From JADCCX01 sp031431475 (GTDB lineage Bacteria > Pseudomonadota > Alphaproteobacteria > Rhizobiales > Beijerinckiaceae): a stretch of DNA of 64,000 nt. Of this stretch, positions 1-9,026 are shown piece after piece (the first letter of the stretch is position 1; each line of letters starts with the position of its first letter). The notes under the pieces are model-generated. The model searched no databases, was not told the DNA's origin, and saw only the letters and a program-made list of their open reading frames with translations. A program made the position numbers and the translations under genes. The stretch is from contig JANPDL010000027.1 in NCBI GenBank assembly GCA_031431475.1, positions 58,042 to 122,041 of the forward strand, given 5' to 3'.

Positions 1-215
1 GGATGCTGTGTGAGATGCGCGCGTGATGACCATCCATGGCAAGATTGCGGCAAAGGCCGCTGGATATCCCTCGTAGGCCTCAATTCATTGTGACGAGGTC
101 GCTGCATCCGCTGACACCAGTCACGAATATCCATTTCAGAGAGCCAGGACAATCTCCGGTTCTTGCGCTGGCCAGACACGAAGCCACGCGGTTCAACTCC
201 TGAAAGGAAAACAAC

Positions 216-782
216 GTGAAACACTCACTTGCTCCCATCCTGATGACCCTGGCGCTGGCCGTGGCCGTGCCTTCCACTGCAGTCTTCGCTCAGGAAGCTG
301 TCGTGACCGTCGGCGGCGCGCCGATGTTTCCGTCGCAGAACATCGTGCAGAATGCCGTGAACTCCAAGGATCACACAACACTCGTTGCCGCCGTCAAGGC
401 CGCCGGTCTGGTGAATACCCTGTCTTCGCCCGGTCCTTTCACGGTTTTTGCGCCGACCAACGCCGCTTTCGCAAAGTTGCCAGCAGGCACGGTTGAAACC
501 CTGGTCAAGCCCGAGAACAAGGCTGCGTTGACGGGCATCCTGACGTATCACGTCGTTTCGGGTCGCCTGACGGCAGCGGATCTTTCGAGCCGCATCGCCA
601 GCGGCGGCGGCAAGGCGCGGTTAACCACGGTGCAGGGCAAGCCGCTGACCGTGACCTCGTCGGGCCGAAACCGCTTCACAATCACCGACGCAAAGGGTGG
701 ACGATCCACAATTACGATTGCGGATGTGCTGCAATCGAACGGTGTCATTCATGTCGTGAATTCGGTGCTGATCCCGGGTTGA
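216..782 (+). CDS. Secreted fasciclin (FAS1) domain protein
   Basis: The 188-residue product starts with a typical Sec signal peptide (hydrophobic residues 8-24, likely cleavage after VFA at about 25). A single FAS1 domain follows. Visible FAS1 hallmarks are TVFAPTNAAF (76-85), the YHVV strand (111-114) and the C-terminal stretch with NGVIHVVNSVLIP. Its length is usual for bacterial one-domain FAS1 proteins, which are periplasmic or extracellular and are linked to adhesion; the partner here is unknown. An AAGGA ribosome binding site lies just upstream of the ATG. The gene stands alone and converges on the transporter operon ending at 850. Confidence 0.9.
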   Translation: MKHSLAPILMTLALAVAVPSTAVFAQEAVVTVGGAPMFPSQNIVQNAVNSKDHTTLVAAVKAAGLVNTLSSPGPFTVFAPTNAAFAKLPAGTVETLVKPENKAALTGILTYHVVSGRLTAADLSSRIASGGGKARLTTVQGKPLTVTSSGRNRFTITDAKGGRSTITIADVLQSNGVIHVVNSVLIPG

Positions 783-815
783 TCCCCGCAGAAAGGCTGG
801 CCTGAAATGCAACAC

Positions 816-838
816 TCCCGGTCTGGTCAAGACCGGGA
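816..838. terminator. Stem-loop between convergent genes
   Basis: An 8-bp perfect stem (TCCCGGTC / GACCGGGA) with a 7-nt loop lies 34 bases after the fasciclin stop and 12 bases before the convergent transporter stop. The T-tract is weak on both sides, so it may be a shared or factor-assisted terminator. Confidence 0.5.
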
Positions 839-849
839 ACTGTTCTGAT

Positions 850-2340
850 TCACGCCTTCCGCATCATCCCCCACAGTTTCGGCCCCACCAGTGCCAGCAC
901 GGCCAGCGCCAGCAGGCTCGCCGAGATCGGCTTGGTCAGGAATGTCATCATGTCGCCCTGGCTGATGGTCATGGCCTGTCGGAAGTTCTGTTCCGCCAGT
1001 GGCCCCAGGATCATGCCGATGATCACCGGTGCGGTGGGAAAATCATAGCGGCGCATGAAGAAGCCCATTGCGCCCATGGCGTAGAGCAGCAGCAGGTCCA
1101 CCACGGAACGGCTGATGCCATAGGTGCCGATGGTGGCGAACACGAGGATGCCGCCGTAGAGCAGCGGTGTGGGGATGCGCAGGATTTTCACCCACAGGCC
1201 AACCAGCGGCAAGTTCAGCACCAGCAGCATCACGTTGCCGATGTAGAGCGAGGCGATCAGGCCCCAGACCAGCTCCGGCTTGGTGGCGAACAGCTGCGGG
1301 CCGGGGTTGATATTGTAGCTCTGGAAGGCCGAGAGCATGATCGCCGCCGTGGCCGACGTCGGCAGGCCCAGCGCCAGCATCGGCACCAGCACGCCCGCAG
1401 CCGAAGCGTTGTTCGCAGCCTCGGGCCCTGCCACGCCTTCGATGGCGCCGTGGCCGAATTCCTCGGGGTATTTCGTCAGCTTCTTCTCGGTATAGTAACT
1501 GAGAAATGTGGGAATTTCTGCGCCGCCCGCAGGCATGGCACCGATGGGAAAGCCGATAAACGCGCCGCGTATCCATGGCTTCCACGAGCGCGCCCAATCT
1601 GCCTTCGACATCCACAGCGAATCCTTCACCTCCAGCACAGAATCGTCCTGGGTTTTTGAGGATTTCTGGAATGCCAGATAAAGCGTCTCGCCCACCGCGA
1701 AAAGACCAACGGCGACCACGATGACGTTGATGCCATCGAACAGTTCGGTGACGCCGAAGGTGAAGCGCGCCTGCCCGGTCTGGTTGTCGATGCCGATCAT
1801 GCCGAGGAAGATGCCGATGGCCAGCGCCGTGAGGCCGCGCACGGCGGAGGAACCGAGAACCGCCGAAACCGTGACGAAGGACAGGATCATCAGGGCGAAG
1901 TAATCAGCAGGGCCGAACATCAGGGCCAGATTGACCACGGGTTCCGCGAGAAAGGTGATGCCGATGGTGCCGATGGTTCCGGCGACAAAGGACCCTATGG
2001 CGGCGGTCGCAAGTGCGGCACCGGCGCGGCCCTTCTTGGCCATCTTGTTGCCTTCAAGCGAGGTGACGATGGAGGCGCTCTCCCCTGGCGTATTGAGCAG
2101 GATGGACGTGGTTGAACCACCGTACATCGCGCCATAATAAATGCCCGCGAACAGGATCAGCGCCGCCGTGGGTTCAACCTTGTAGGTCAGCGGCAGGAGG
2201 AGCGCGATGGTGAGCGCCGGTCCCAGCCCCGGCAACACGCCGATGGCGGTGCCGACGGTGACGCCGACGAAGGCCCAGAGGAGATTTAACGGCTGCAGCG
2301 CAACGCCGAAGCCGTTCATGAGATGGCCGAAGGTATTCAT
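850..2340 (-). CDS. Tripartite tricarboxylate transporter, large membrane subunit (TctA family)
   Basis: The 496-residue, strongly hydrophobic protein has the TctA signature near the N-terminus (GVTVGTAIGVLPGLGPALTI and a GAMYGGSTTSILLNTPGE-type segment around residues 70-90) and about a dozen membrane segments. Length matches the family, whose members form the channel of secondary, binding-protein-dependent carboxylate importers. Its ATG overlaps the stop of the small-subunit gene by 4 bases, so the two are translationally coupled. It is the last gene of the eight-gene minus-strand operon starting near 10974, so the substrate is probably the compound metabolised by the upstream hydroxylase and reductase. 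That link is inference. Confidence 0.92.
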   Translation of the reverse strand: MNTFGHLMNGFGVALQPLNLLWAFVGVTVGTAIGVLPGLGPALTIALLLPLTYKVEPTAALILFAGIYYGAMYGGSTTSILLNTPGESASIVTSLEGNKMAKKGRAGAALATAAIGSFVAGTIGTIGITFLAEPVVNLALMFGPADYFALMILSFVTVSAVLGSSAVRGLTALAIGIFLGMIGIDNQTGQARFTFGVTELFDGINVIVVAVGLFAVGETLYLAFQKSSKTQDDSVLEVKDSLWMSKADWARSWKPWIRGAFIGFPIGAMPAGGAEIPTFLSYYTEKKLTKYPEEFGHGAIEGVAGPEAANNASAAGVLVPMLALGLPTSATAAIMLSAFQSYNINPGPQLFATKPELVWGLIASLYIGNVMLLVLNLPLVGLWVKILRIPTPLLYGGILVFATIGTYGISRSVVDLLLLYAMGAMGFFMRRYDFPTAPVIIGMILGPLAEQNFRQAMTISQGDMMTFLTKPISASLLALAVLALVGPKLWGMMRKA

Positions 2341-2834
2341 ATCAATGCCTCGATCAGGCCGGAGCCAATCTTGTAGCCGAGCACCCGGTCGAAGCCGACG
2401 TATGCCACAAAGGCGAGTACGAAACCGATGATGGCATCCCGGACAAGCTGTTGGCTGCCAAATGCGCGTGCCGTGAAAAGAAACAGGAGGGTGGACGACA
2501 GGATAAAGCCGATCACGTCGATCAGCGCGGCGTTGACCGCAAGCCCGCCGACCAGCCAGAGCCCACCGGGCCAGTCGACCTCGCCGAAATCATCGGTTTC
2601 ATGCGACCAGCCACCGCTGAGTGCGTCCTTGACGAGGAAAAGCCCCATGACGACCAGCATGGCAGATGTGGCCCAGGCGAACGCACGGGGACCGACTGCG
2701 GCATAGGCCGATTGCGGAATTTCAGTTGTCTGCCAGGCCGCGATAAGCCCCAGCACAACAACGCCGATGGCGATGCCAAGGTCGCCTTTCGCGAGACCGC
2801 GTGGTGCGGTTGCGGAAACATTTTCACCGGTCAT
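2337..2834 (-). CDS. Tripartite tricarboxylate transporter, small membrane subunit (TctB family)
   Basis: The 165-residue protein has four predicted membrane helices and the usual TctB length. TctB is poorly conserved; the call rests on its topology and its place between the binding-protein gene and the TctA gene. The first helix begins near residue 18 (GDLGIAIGVVVLGLIAAW), and the last two lie in the C-terminal third. It overlaps the TctA gene by 4 bases. It is separated from the upstream TctC gene by a 49-base gap holding a strong hairpin. Confidence 0.87.
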   Translation of the reverse strand: MTGENVSATAPRGLAKGDLGIAIGVVVLGLIAAWQTTEIPQSAYAAVGPRAFAWATSAMLVVMGLFLVKDALSGGWSHETDDFGEVDWPGGLWLVGGLAVNAALIDVIGFILSSTLLFLFTARAFGSQQLVRDAIIGFVLAFVAYVGFDRVLGYKIGSGLIEALI

Positions 2835-2847
2835 TCATTCCCCCGCT

Positions 2848-2877
2848 TTTCCCCTTCTCCCTTGGGAGAAGGGGAAA
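2848..2877. repeat. 30-bp perfect palindrome between TctC and TctB genes (half RIME-like)
   Basis: A 14-bp arm TTTCCCCTTCTCCC, two T bases, and the exact reverse complement. The core CCTTCTCCC..GGGAGAAGG is the same as the conserved hairpin arm of the RIME-like repeats at 56412-56586. In the transcript it would be a very stable hairpin just after the binding-protein stop codon. Confidence 0.75.
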
Positions 2878-2883
2878 TCAATT

Positions 2884-3855
2884 TCAGCTCGACAGCCCCA
2901 GGTCCTTCAGGATTGCAGTGATCCGTTCAATCTCTGCCGTCAGGAAGGCACCATAGGCATCCCCGGAGAGATAAACCCCCGTCCAGTCCTTCTTCTCGAG
3001 CTCTACCTTCCACGTAGCCCCCGCCACCATCCTGTCGAAGAGCACGATCAGCGCTGCGCGCTGGGCTGGCGTGATCCCGGGCGCGCCGAAAACACCGCGC
3101 CAGTTGAACAGCTCAACATCCACACCCTGTTCCTTGAAGGTTGGAACGTCGATGCCGGGCAGGCGCTTGTCCGACGAGATCGCGAGGATGCGCATCTTGC
3201 CAGCCTTGACCTGTTCGGAGAACTCACCGTAGCCCGAGATGCCGCCGGAGACCTGCGATCCCAGAATGGCCGCCTGTGCTGGTCCGCCACCTGCAAAAGC
3301 CACATAAGCCGCCTTCTTCGCCTCAACACCCACAGCCTTCGCCATCATGCCCGCGAGGATATGATCCGAACCACCGGCGGAACCACCAGCGATCGAAACC
3401 TTGCCGGGATCAGCTTTGAAGGCCGCCATGAAATCGGCCAGCGTCTTGAATGGCGATGTCGCCGGAACGGCGAGAACAAGCGCCTCACCAGTCAGGCGTG
3501 CCAGCGGCACCAGATCCGTCATCTTGACTGGGCTCTTGTTGGCGATGAGCGAACCCACCATGACCATACCGCCGACCATCACGGCGTTTTCTTTGCCCTT
3601 CTTTGAGCCCAGGAATTTCGGCAGGCCGACGGCACCGCCAGCGCCGGGTGCATGCTCAAACTGGAAATTCGTCACGATTCCATCAGCGCGCATGACCTGC
3701 TCAATGGAGCGACCGGTCTGGTCCCAGCCACCGCCGGGAGCCGCAGGCACAAACATTTCAATGGTCGTGATGGCCTGCGCCGAGGCCGGGATACCCAAAG
3801 CGGCGGTTGCACCTGCGGCAAGGCCAAGCTGAACAGTCTGGCGGCGTGAAAACAT
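2884..3855 (-). CDS. Tripartite tricarboxylate transporter substrate-binding protein (TctC family)
   Basis: Periplasmic solute-binding protein of 323 residues. I chose the ATG at 3855 because a GGGAGACG ribosome binding site precedes it and a clean export signal follows: MFSRRQTVQLG then a hydrophobic stretch to about residue 26 (ASA cleavage). The SRRxxxQ pattern could be Tat-compatible. The mature part opens with the family's VPAAPGGGWDQTGR segment. An in-frame upstream extension to 3969 would bury the signal peptide and is unlikely. The gene follows the UPF0280 gene by 37 bases. Ligand is unknown; context points to an aromatic or heteroaromatic carboxylate. Confidence 0.92.
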   Translation of the reverse strand: MFSRRQTVQLGLAAGATAALGIPASAQAITTIEMFVPAAPGGGWDQTGRSIEQVMRADGIVTNFQFEHAPGAGGAVGLPKFLGSKKGKENAVMVGGMVMVGSLIANKSPVKMTDLVPLARLTGEALVLAVPATSPFKTLADFMAAFKADPGKVSIAGGSAGGSDHILAGMMAKAVGVEAKKAAYVAFAGGGPAQAAILGSQVSGGISGYGEFSEQVKAGKMRILAISSDKRLPGIDVPTFKEQGVDVELFNWRGVFGAPGITPAQRAALIVLFDRMVAGATWKVELEKKDWTGVYLSGDAYGAFLTAEIERITAILKDLGLSS

Positions 3856-3892
3856 GATCGTCTCCCAAATATTCGGTTTCTTGACAACCTTT

Positions 3893-4783
3893 TTAAGCCA
3901 TGGGGAACAAGAGTCCAGACCGGCCCTGAACGATACGCCACTTGCCCTGCACAACGAGGGCTGCCGCAAGGATTAGCGCGGCATCAAGCAGCCGCTGTGC
4001 TTGATCAGACCCGGCGGACAGCGCGGCAAGAACCTGATTCTCCGGCAGCGCTCCCACATGCGTGGTGACCAGCAATTCACCGAGATCCGAATCGGGATCG
4101 AGCGATTGCGCACAGGCGCGGCTGACGGCGGGATCAGCCACATCAACGACATTGGCGATGATGGTGGCGGCGGCGTCTGCCTCAGCCGCCGAATGCGCAA
4201 GCACTGTCACGGCATCGGCGATTCCCAGAGAAAACGAGCGCCCGCGCCAGCCTGATGTGGCGATACCGCGGATGCCAGAGCCATGACATACACGGATCGC
4301 GGCTTCTGGCATTGCCTCAGCGAGATCAGGTACAATGCCGATGCGGAGCATCTCGTTATCCACGACATGCACCGCGATATCGCCGCCGTTGTTAACATAG
4401 AGCGTGCGCATATCCGGCGTGGCGGCCAGCATGATCGCGCTGATCTCGTCTGCCACAGCACCAGCAACCGCAGCCATCGGCGTGATGAAGACAGCTCGAT
4501 GCGGCCAGCATGCTGCGATCATGCGGCGGGCGATGGGCGAGGATGCATCGGGCGGCCTGTCGCCGGACAATGGCTTGCGAAGCAGGTTCAATTCACTGGC
4601 GAGCTCATGAAGGACAGTGTGGAATCGTTCGCTCGCGGCGGCATAACTTCTTGAAACGAGCGCCGGATCGCCCTCTACCTTGATCACCAGATCGATAGGC
4701 CCGTGCTGCAGATGCAGCCGCCCGCCCGGCAGCACGCCAACCTGCGGCTCTCTCCAGCTCACCCGTCCGCTCTCAAAGGCCAT
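3893..4783 (-). CDS. UPF0280 family protein (ApbE-like fold)
   Basis: The 296-residue protein carries the family's conserved blocks: NNGGDIAVHV (131-140) and GIRGIATSGWRGRS (170-183), followed by LGIADAVTVLA. The UPF0280 fold is related to ApbE flavin transferases, but to my knowledge no activity is assigned. It overlaps the 3' end of the 6-hydroxynicotinate-reductase-like gene by 25 bases. The tight coupling suggests it matures or supports that reductase, for example through a flavin. This is inference. No signal peptide is visible, so it is likely cytoplasmic. Confidence 0.88.
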   Translation of the reverse strand: MAFESGRVSWREPQVGVLPGGRLHLQHGPIDLVIKVEGDPALVSRSYAAASERFHTVLHELASELNLLRKPLSGDRPPDASSPIARRMIAACWPHRAVFITPMAAVAGAVADEISAIMLAATPDMRTLYVNNGGDIAVHVVDNEMLRIGIVPDLAEAMPEAAIRVCHGSGIRGIATSGWRGRSFSLGIADAVTVLAHSAAEADAAATIIANVVDVADPAVSRACAQSLDPDSDLGELLVTTHVGALPENQVLAALSAGSDQAQRLLDAALILAAALVVQGKWRIVQGRSGLLFPMA

Positions 4784-6258
4784 GGATTGACGGGGTTGGC
4801 GAATTCCACCCGCGCGTCCCCGCCATAGGCACGGATCACATCGGTAACGGCCACGATCTCGCTTGTGTGCCCCCCGGACGCTTCATACAACGCCCTTGGG
4901 AGCGTGAACTCTATGGGCGCGACAAGTGCAGGCGTGGGCACATAGCCGAAGGCATTCTTCGGCAGGCGCAACACGTCTACCATGACAGTGATACCACCAC
5001 CAGGCCAGAGCATGGCAGGTGCGCCACCGAGCGTGACCTTCGTCGTGCCATCCTGCACAGAGCGCGTGAGCAGGACAGGGTTTTCCGTCACACCCGCCCG
5101 CAGGCTGCCGCCCGCACCTGCCATGAACAGCACGGTGCAGGTCGAGGGCTCACAATTCTCGCCGATGCGGTCCACTACGACGCGGACGTCAGAGGGCATG
5201 GCGGCGGGCTGTGGCACGAGGTTCTCGTCCAGTACGCACCACAGCGCATCTTCCCCTGTTGTAGAGGTCAGCAGCAGGCGCAGGCCCGGCCATGCCACGG
5301 CAGGATCGATCCTCTGGATGATCGACAGGGGATCGGTGATATCCGTGCCGCCCCAGCCCATGCCGGGGTTGGCCACCTGAAAATAGCGGCCCGGTGTGGA
5401 TTTGCGCCCTTTCACGCGGATTCCGCCAGGGCGCATATCCAGCACCCTTCCCGCCTGATGCTCGGTCAGCACGCCGGTGATGTGGTCATCAACGACGATC
5501 ACCTCATCCACATGGCCCAGCCATTGTTTCGCGAAAATGCCTACGGTGGCGGAACCGCAGCCCACACGCATGCGGCGCTCTGGGTTGCCGTCGACGATAG
5601 GGGCCTTGCCCGCCTGCACCACGACAGAATGGCCATTGTCGATGGTGAGTTCGACCGCTTCGCCGTTGCAAAGCTTCAGCAATGTGTCGCACGTGACATT
5701 GCCCTCTTTCTTCGAGCCGCCGGTGAGGTGCCGTACCCCACCGAGCGACAGCATCTGCGATCCGTATTCCGCCGTCGTGACATGGCCGACCTGCTCGCCC
5801 CCGCAGCGAATGGCTGCTGTCTCCGGGCCAAGGTGACGATCCGTGTCGATCTTCACCTTGACGCCGCAATAGCTGAAGATGCCCTCGGTCACGACGGTGA
5901 CGGTGTCGACTCCGTTATGCTTCTGGGAGACGATAAAGGGGGCGGGCTTGTAGTCGGGATAGGTCGTTCCTGCGCCGATGCCGGTGACGAAAGCGCGGGC
6001 GGGGTTCAGCAGGTTGCCGTCCCAGTCTTCGCTGGCCTCGGTAAAGGGCACGAGCTTCTGACCTTCCTCCACAGCCAACTCAAGCAGCACGACGGGATCG
6101 GTGCGGATCAGCAATCCGTCCTGGTTGGCGTAGCGCGCGCATGCTCCGGAGCGACCGGGACGGATGCGGCACAACACCGGGCAGGCATCGCAACGGATGA
6201 TGCCATTGTCACCCTCGGCGGCACCGAATTTAGCGGAACGTTCGGAGAGTGTAGTCAT
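4759..6258 (-). CDS. 6-hydroxynicotinate reductase-like Fe-S protein
   Basis: The 499-residue protein resembles proteins annotated as 6-hydroxynicotinate reductase, which use reduced ferredoxin to convert 6-hydroxynicotinate to its tetrahydro-oxo form. An N-terminal cysteine cluster C23-x2-C26-x3-C30-x9-C40 looks like an Fe-S ligand set, and further cysteines occur later. I chose the ATG at 6258 because it overlaps the preceding stop as ATGA; the longer in-frame start at 6285 reads into the upstream gene. The operon provides a hydroxylase that could make a hydroxylated ring and a ferredoxin-NADP reductase that could supply electrons. The substrate is not proven by sequence. Confidence 0.75.
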   Translation of the reverse strand: MTTLSERSAKFGAAEGDNGIIRCDACPVLCRIRPGRSGACARYANQDGLLIRTDPVVLLELAVEEGQKLVPFTEASEDWDGNLLNPARAFVTGIGAGTTYPDYKPAPFIVSQKHNGVDTVTVVTEGIFSYCGVKVKIDTDRHLGPETAAIRCGGEQVGHVTTAEYGSQMLSLGGVRHLTGGSKKEGNVTCDTLLKLCNGEAVELTIDNGHSVVVQAGKAPIVDGNPERRMRVGCGSATVGIFAKQWLGHVDEVIVVDDHITGVLTEHQAGRVLDMRPGGIRVKGRKSTPGRYFQVANPGMGWGGTDITDPLSIIQRIDPAVAWPGLRLLLTSTTGEDALWCVLDENLVPQPAAMPSDVRVVVDRIGENCEPSTCTVLFMAGAGGSLRAGVTENPVLLTRSVQDGTTKVTLGGAPAMLWPGGGITVMVDVLRLPKNAFGYVPTPALVAPIEFTLPRALYEASGGHTSEIVAVTDVIRAYGGDARVEFANPVNPWPLRADG

Positions 6259-9026
6259 TGGGATTTCTCCCGCATCAATTCCCACAGCCGGTGGGGCAGT
6301 AGGGGGGCCTTTCGCGGGATCACACCCACGGCATGGCGCACGGCGGAGAAGATCGCGGGCGCGGTCGGGATCAACGCCGGTTCGCCAATGCCCTTGGCTC
6401 CGGATGGTCCCAGCGGTTCATGCGCTTCGACGAGGATGATCTCGATCTCAGGCATGTCTCCAAAGGTGGGAATGAGATAATCATGCAGGTTTTCGGTGCG
6501 GCCCGGAATGAACTCCTCCATCAGCGCGAGCCCCAGCCCCTGCGCGATTCCGCCGTGGATCTGGCCTTCCACCAGCATGGGATTGATGGAGCGGCCAACA
6601 TCATGCGCGGCAATGATCCTGTTCACCTTCACCGTGCCGAGATCGATGTCGACATCCAGTGACGCGACCTGAGCGGCAAAGCCGTAGGTGGCATAGGGTA
6701 CGCCCTGCCCCTTGGCGTCGAGCGGTGTCGTCGGCGGATCGAATGTGCCGATACCTTCGAGTACCTGGCCATCCGCTTGCGACGGCAAGTTTGCGAGATT
6801 CAGCATCACCTCTCGACCGTTGTCTTCGACGCGCAGAACAGCATCTCCGAAGCGAATGAGGGCGTCCGTACCTGCATTGGTCAACCGTAGGATTTCTTCC
6901 CTTAGTGCCTTCCCCGCCAGTTCCGCCGCCTTGCCTGACACGAAGGTCTGTCGCGATGCCGATGTCTTCCCTGCGTCAAAGGTCTTGTCAGTGTCGCCGA
7001 TCACGGAATGCAGCAAATCCACCGGGCAGCCCAGCGCATCCGCCACGATCTGGCCCAGCACCGTGGTGGACCCCTGCCCGATGTCGATCGCGCCGTTCCA
7101 GAAGGTAATCAGGCCTGTCGCATCCAGCGTGAGCCGCATGGTGGAAGGATTGGACATCGACGTATTGCCGATGCCGTACCACATGCAGGCGATACCGACG
7201 CCTCGTCGCTGGCGCATGCCCCGCTTGTTGAAAGCCTCGGCGTCGGCGAGCAATGCCTGCCAGCTCGGACGCAGCTTTTCCAGACATTCCGCAAGGCCTG
7301 CGCTGGCCTGCAAAACCTGACCGGACGGAGTGGAATCGCCCACGCGGATGGCGTTGATAAGGCGGAATTCCAGCCGGTCGATGCCTGCCTTCTCGGCCAG
7401 CGTGTCATAGAGTGATTCCTGCGCGATGGCGGCCTGTGGAATGCCAAAGCCGCGAAACGCGCCTGCCGGTGTCTCGTTGGTGTAGATTGCGCGGGTGCGG
7501 GTGCGGACATGCGCGACCTTGTAAGGACCCGTGGCATGCACCGGCACGCGGTTCGCGACCGTAGGCCCCCACGAGGCGTAGGCACCTGTGTTGAAATCCG
7601 CATCCATCTCGAAGCTGACGAGACGGCCCCTGGCATCGCAACTCGCTTTGGCAAAGACCTCCGCCGGATGGCGTTTGGTCGAGGAGGCCATGCTCTCGAT
7701 GCGGCTGTAAACGCAGCGGATGGGAATACCCGGCAAATGCCACGCCGCGACCGCGATCAGGGGCTGCACAGAGACATCCAGCTTGCCGCCGAAGCCTCCC
7801 CCGCAGGCAGAGGCAAGGATCACAACATCATTCACAGGCAGGCCCAGCACGCGGGCTACCTCGTCGCGATCCATGAAAGGCGCCTGCGTGCAGGCAAAAA
7901 CCTCCATACGGTCACCCCGTCGGATGGCGTAGCCTGCCTCGGGCTCGATGTAGGCGTGTTCGACGAAGCCTGTTTCGTAACGCCCTTCGGCAGTGTGGGG
8001 GGCAGCGGCACAAGCAACGTCCGGATCGCCGCGCTCGACGAGGCCACGTGTCAGCACATTGTCCGGCTTGAAGGCATGCAGCGGCGGATCAGCCCTGAGG
8101 CCTGCGGCAATGCCGATGGCGGCAGTTTCGGGATGCCATGTCACCGGCAGATCATCTGTCGTGATCGCTTCGACAGCATCGCGTTCGCCGACAATCGCCA
8201 GGATTGCCTCGCCACGATACCGGACGTGGCCGTCGGCCAGCACCGGCTGGTCCTTGAGGTCCGGATAGACGCCGAATGAATTGTGACCGGGGACGTCGCG
8301 CGCCGTAAAAACGCGGGTGATGCCGGGTTTTGTCTTCGCCCAGGACTCCAAATCACCCAGCGTAAACCGCGCCCGTGGATGGGGCGAGCGGATGGCGCGC
8401 AGCCAGAGCGCACCGGCGGGAGTGGCATCCGCGCCGTAAAGTGCTGAACCGTCAATGCGGGAGCTGCCATCGAGTTTGGGGATGCGTTGGCCGATCGAAC
8501 CATTCTCCTTCGGAAGAAGGTGGCCTCTGGAGGCGAGCGGATGAGGGAGAACACCCGCATCCATCACCGCATCCACGATCTTCTCATACCCCGTGCAGCG
8601 GCACAGCACGCCGCCCAGCGCATCCATCACCTGCTGGCGCGATGGATTGGCCTCATCAGCCAGCAAGTCCATTGCAGCCATCAGCATACCGGGTGTGCAG
8701 ATGCCGCATTGTGCCGCACCATGGCGGGCGAAGCTTGCCTGCAAGCGCTGGCCAAATTGCGTGCCGGAAAGGCCTTCAACCGTCGTGATCACGCATCCAT
8801 CGGCCTGCGCAGCGGGTACCAGACAGGCGCAGGCCTGCTGTCCGTCGATGCTGATTGTGCAGGCCCCGCAATCGCCGGCGTCGCAGCCGATCTTCGTACC
8901 AGTGAGGCCAAGGTGATTGCGCAGGATGTCGCTGAGACGGGTTGATGGCGCAATGTTCAGTCGATGCTGGACCGCGTTGACGGTCAGCGCGACTGCAATC
9001 GTTGAAGGCTTGTGATGCAGGGTCAT
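6255..9026 (-). CDS. Fused [2Fe-2S] / molybdopterin hydroxylase (xanthine dehydrogenase family)
   Basis: The 923-residue protein joins two subunits that are often separate. Residues 1-158 are the small subunit with plant-type [2Fe-2S] ligands (C48, C53, C56, C66/C68) and the second cluster (C107, C110, C142, C144). Residues from about 177 onward are the molybdenum-cofactor subunit, with ACGGGFGGK and a C-terminal GIGEPALIP whose E882 is the expected catalytic glutamate. The linker, residues 160-176, is encoded by a RIME-like palindromic repeat. Such enzymes hydroxylate N-heterocycles and aldehydes with water; with the FAD subunit at 9023-9919 the set is complete. Nicotinate or a purine are candidate substrates. 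Confidence 0.9.
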   Translation of the reverse strand: MTLHHKPSTIAVALTVNAVQHRLNIAPSTRLSDILRNHLGLTGTKIGCDAGDCGACTISIDGQQACACLVPAAQADGCVITTVEGLSGTQFGQRLQASFARHGAAQCGICTPGMLMAAMDLLADEANPSRQQVMDALGGVLCRCTGYEKIVDAVMDAGVLPHPLASRGHLLPKENGSIGQRIPKLDGSSRIDGSALYGADATPAGALWLRAIRSPHPRARFTLGDLESWAKTKPGITRVFTARDVPGHNSFGVYPDLKDQPVLADGHVRYRGEAILAIVGERDAVEAITTDDLPVTWHPETAAIGIAAGLRADPPLHAFKPDNVLTRGLVERGDPDVACAAAPHTAEGRYETGFVEHAYIEPEAGYAIRRGDRMEVFACTQAPFMDRDEVARVLGLPVNDVVILASACGGGFGGKLDVSVQPLIAVAAWHLPGIPIRCVYSRIESMASSTKRHPAEVFAKASCDARGRLVSFEMDADFNTGAYASWGPTVANRVPVHATGPYKVAHVRTRTRAIYTNETPAGAFRGFGIPQAAIAQESLYDTLAEKAGIDRLEFRLINAIRVGDSTPSGQVLQASAGLAECLEKLRPSWQALLADAEAFNKRGMRQRRGVGIACMWYGIGNTSMSNPSTMRLTLDATGLITFWNGAIDIGQGSTTVLGQIVADALGCPVDLLHSVIGDTDKTFDAGKTSASRQTFVSGKAAELAGKALREEILRLTNAGTDALIRFGDAVLRVEDNGREVMLNLANLPSQADGQVLEGIGTFDPPTTPLDAKGQGVPYATYGFAAQVASLDVDIDLGTVKVNRIIAAHDVGRSINPMLVEGQIHGGIAQGLGLALMEEFIPGRTENLHDYLIPTFGDMPEIEIILVEAHEPLGPSGAKGIGEPALIPTAPAIFSAVRHAVGVIPRKAPLLPHRLWELMREKSQ
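8501..8547 (-). repeat. RIME-like palindromic element inside a coding region
   Basis: Read on the minus strand, this 47-bp stretch starts CCCTCATCCG, passes through a small palindrome (GCCTCCAGAGGC) and ends with CCACCTTCTTCCGAAGGAGAA. That is the same order of blocks as the intergenic copy at 56533-56586. It is in frame and codes for residues 160-176 of the fused molybdenum hydroxylase, exactly between the Fe-S and molybdenum domains. Confidence 0.7.

Noticed and set aside
1..215. Open frames at the left edge
   Set aside because: They are short, overlap the fasciclin gene antisense and show no motif. The region is more likely promoter and spacer.
8501..8547. The repeat as a sign of a broken gene (frameshift or pseudogene)
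   Set aside because: The frame stays open through it, and all cofactor motifs on both sides are intact.
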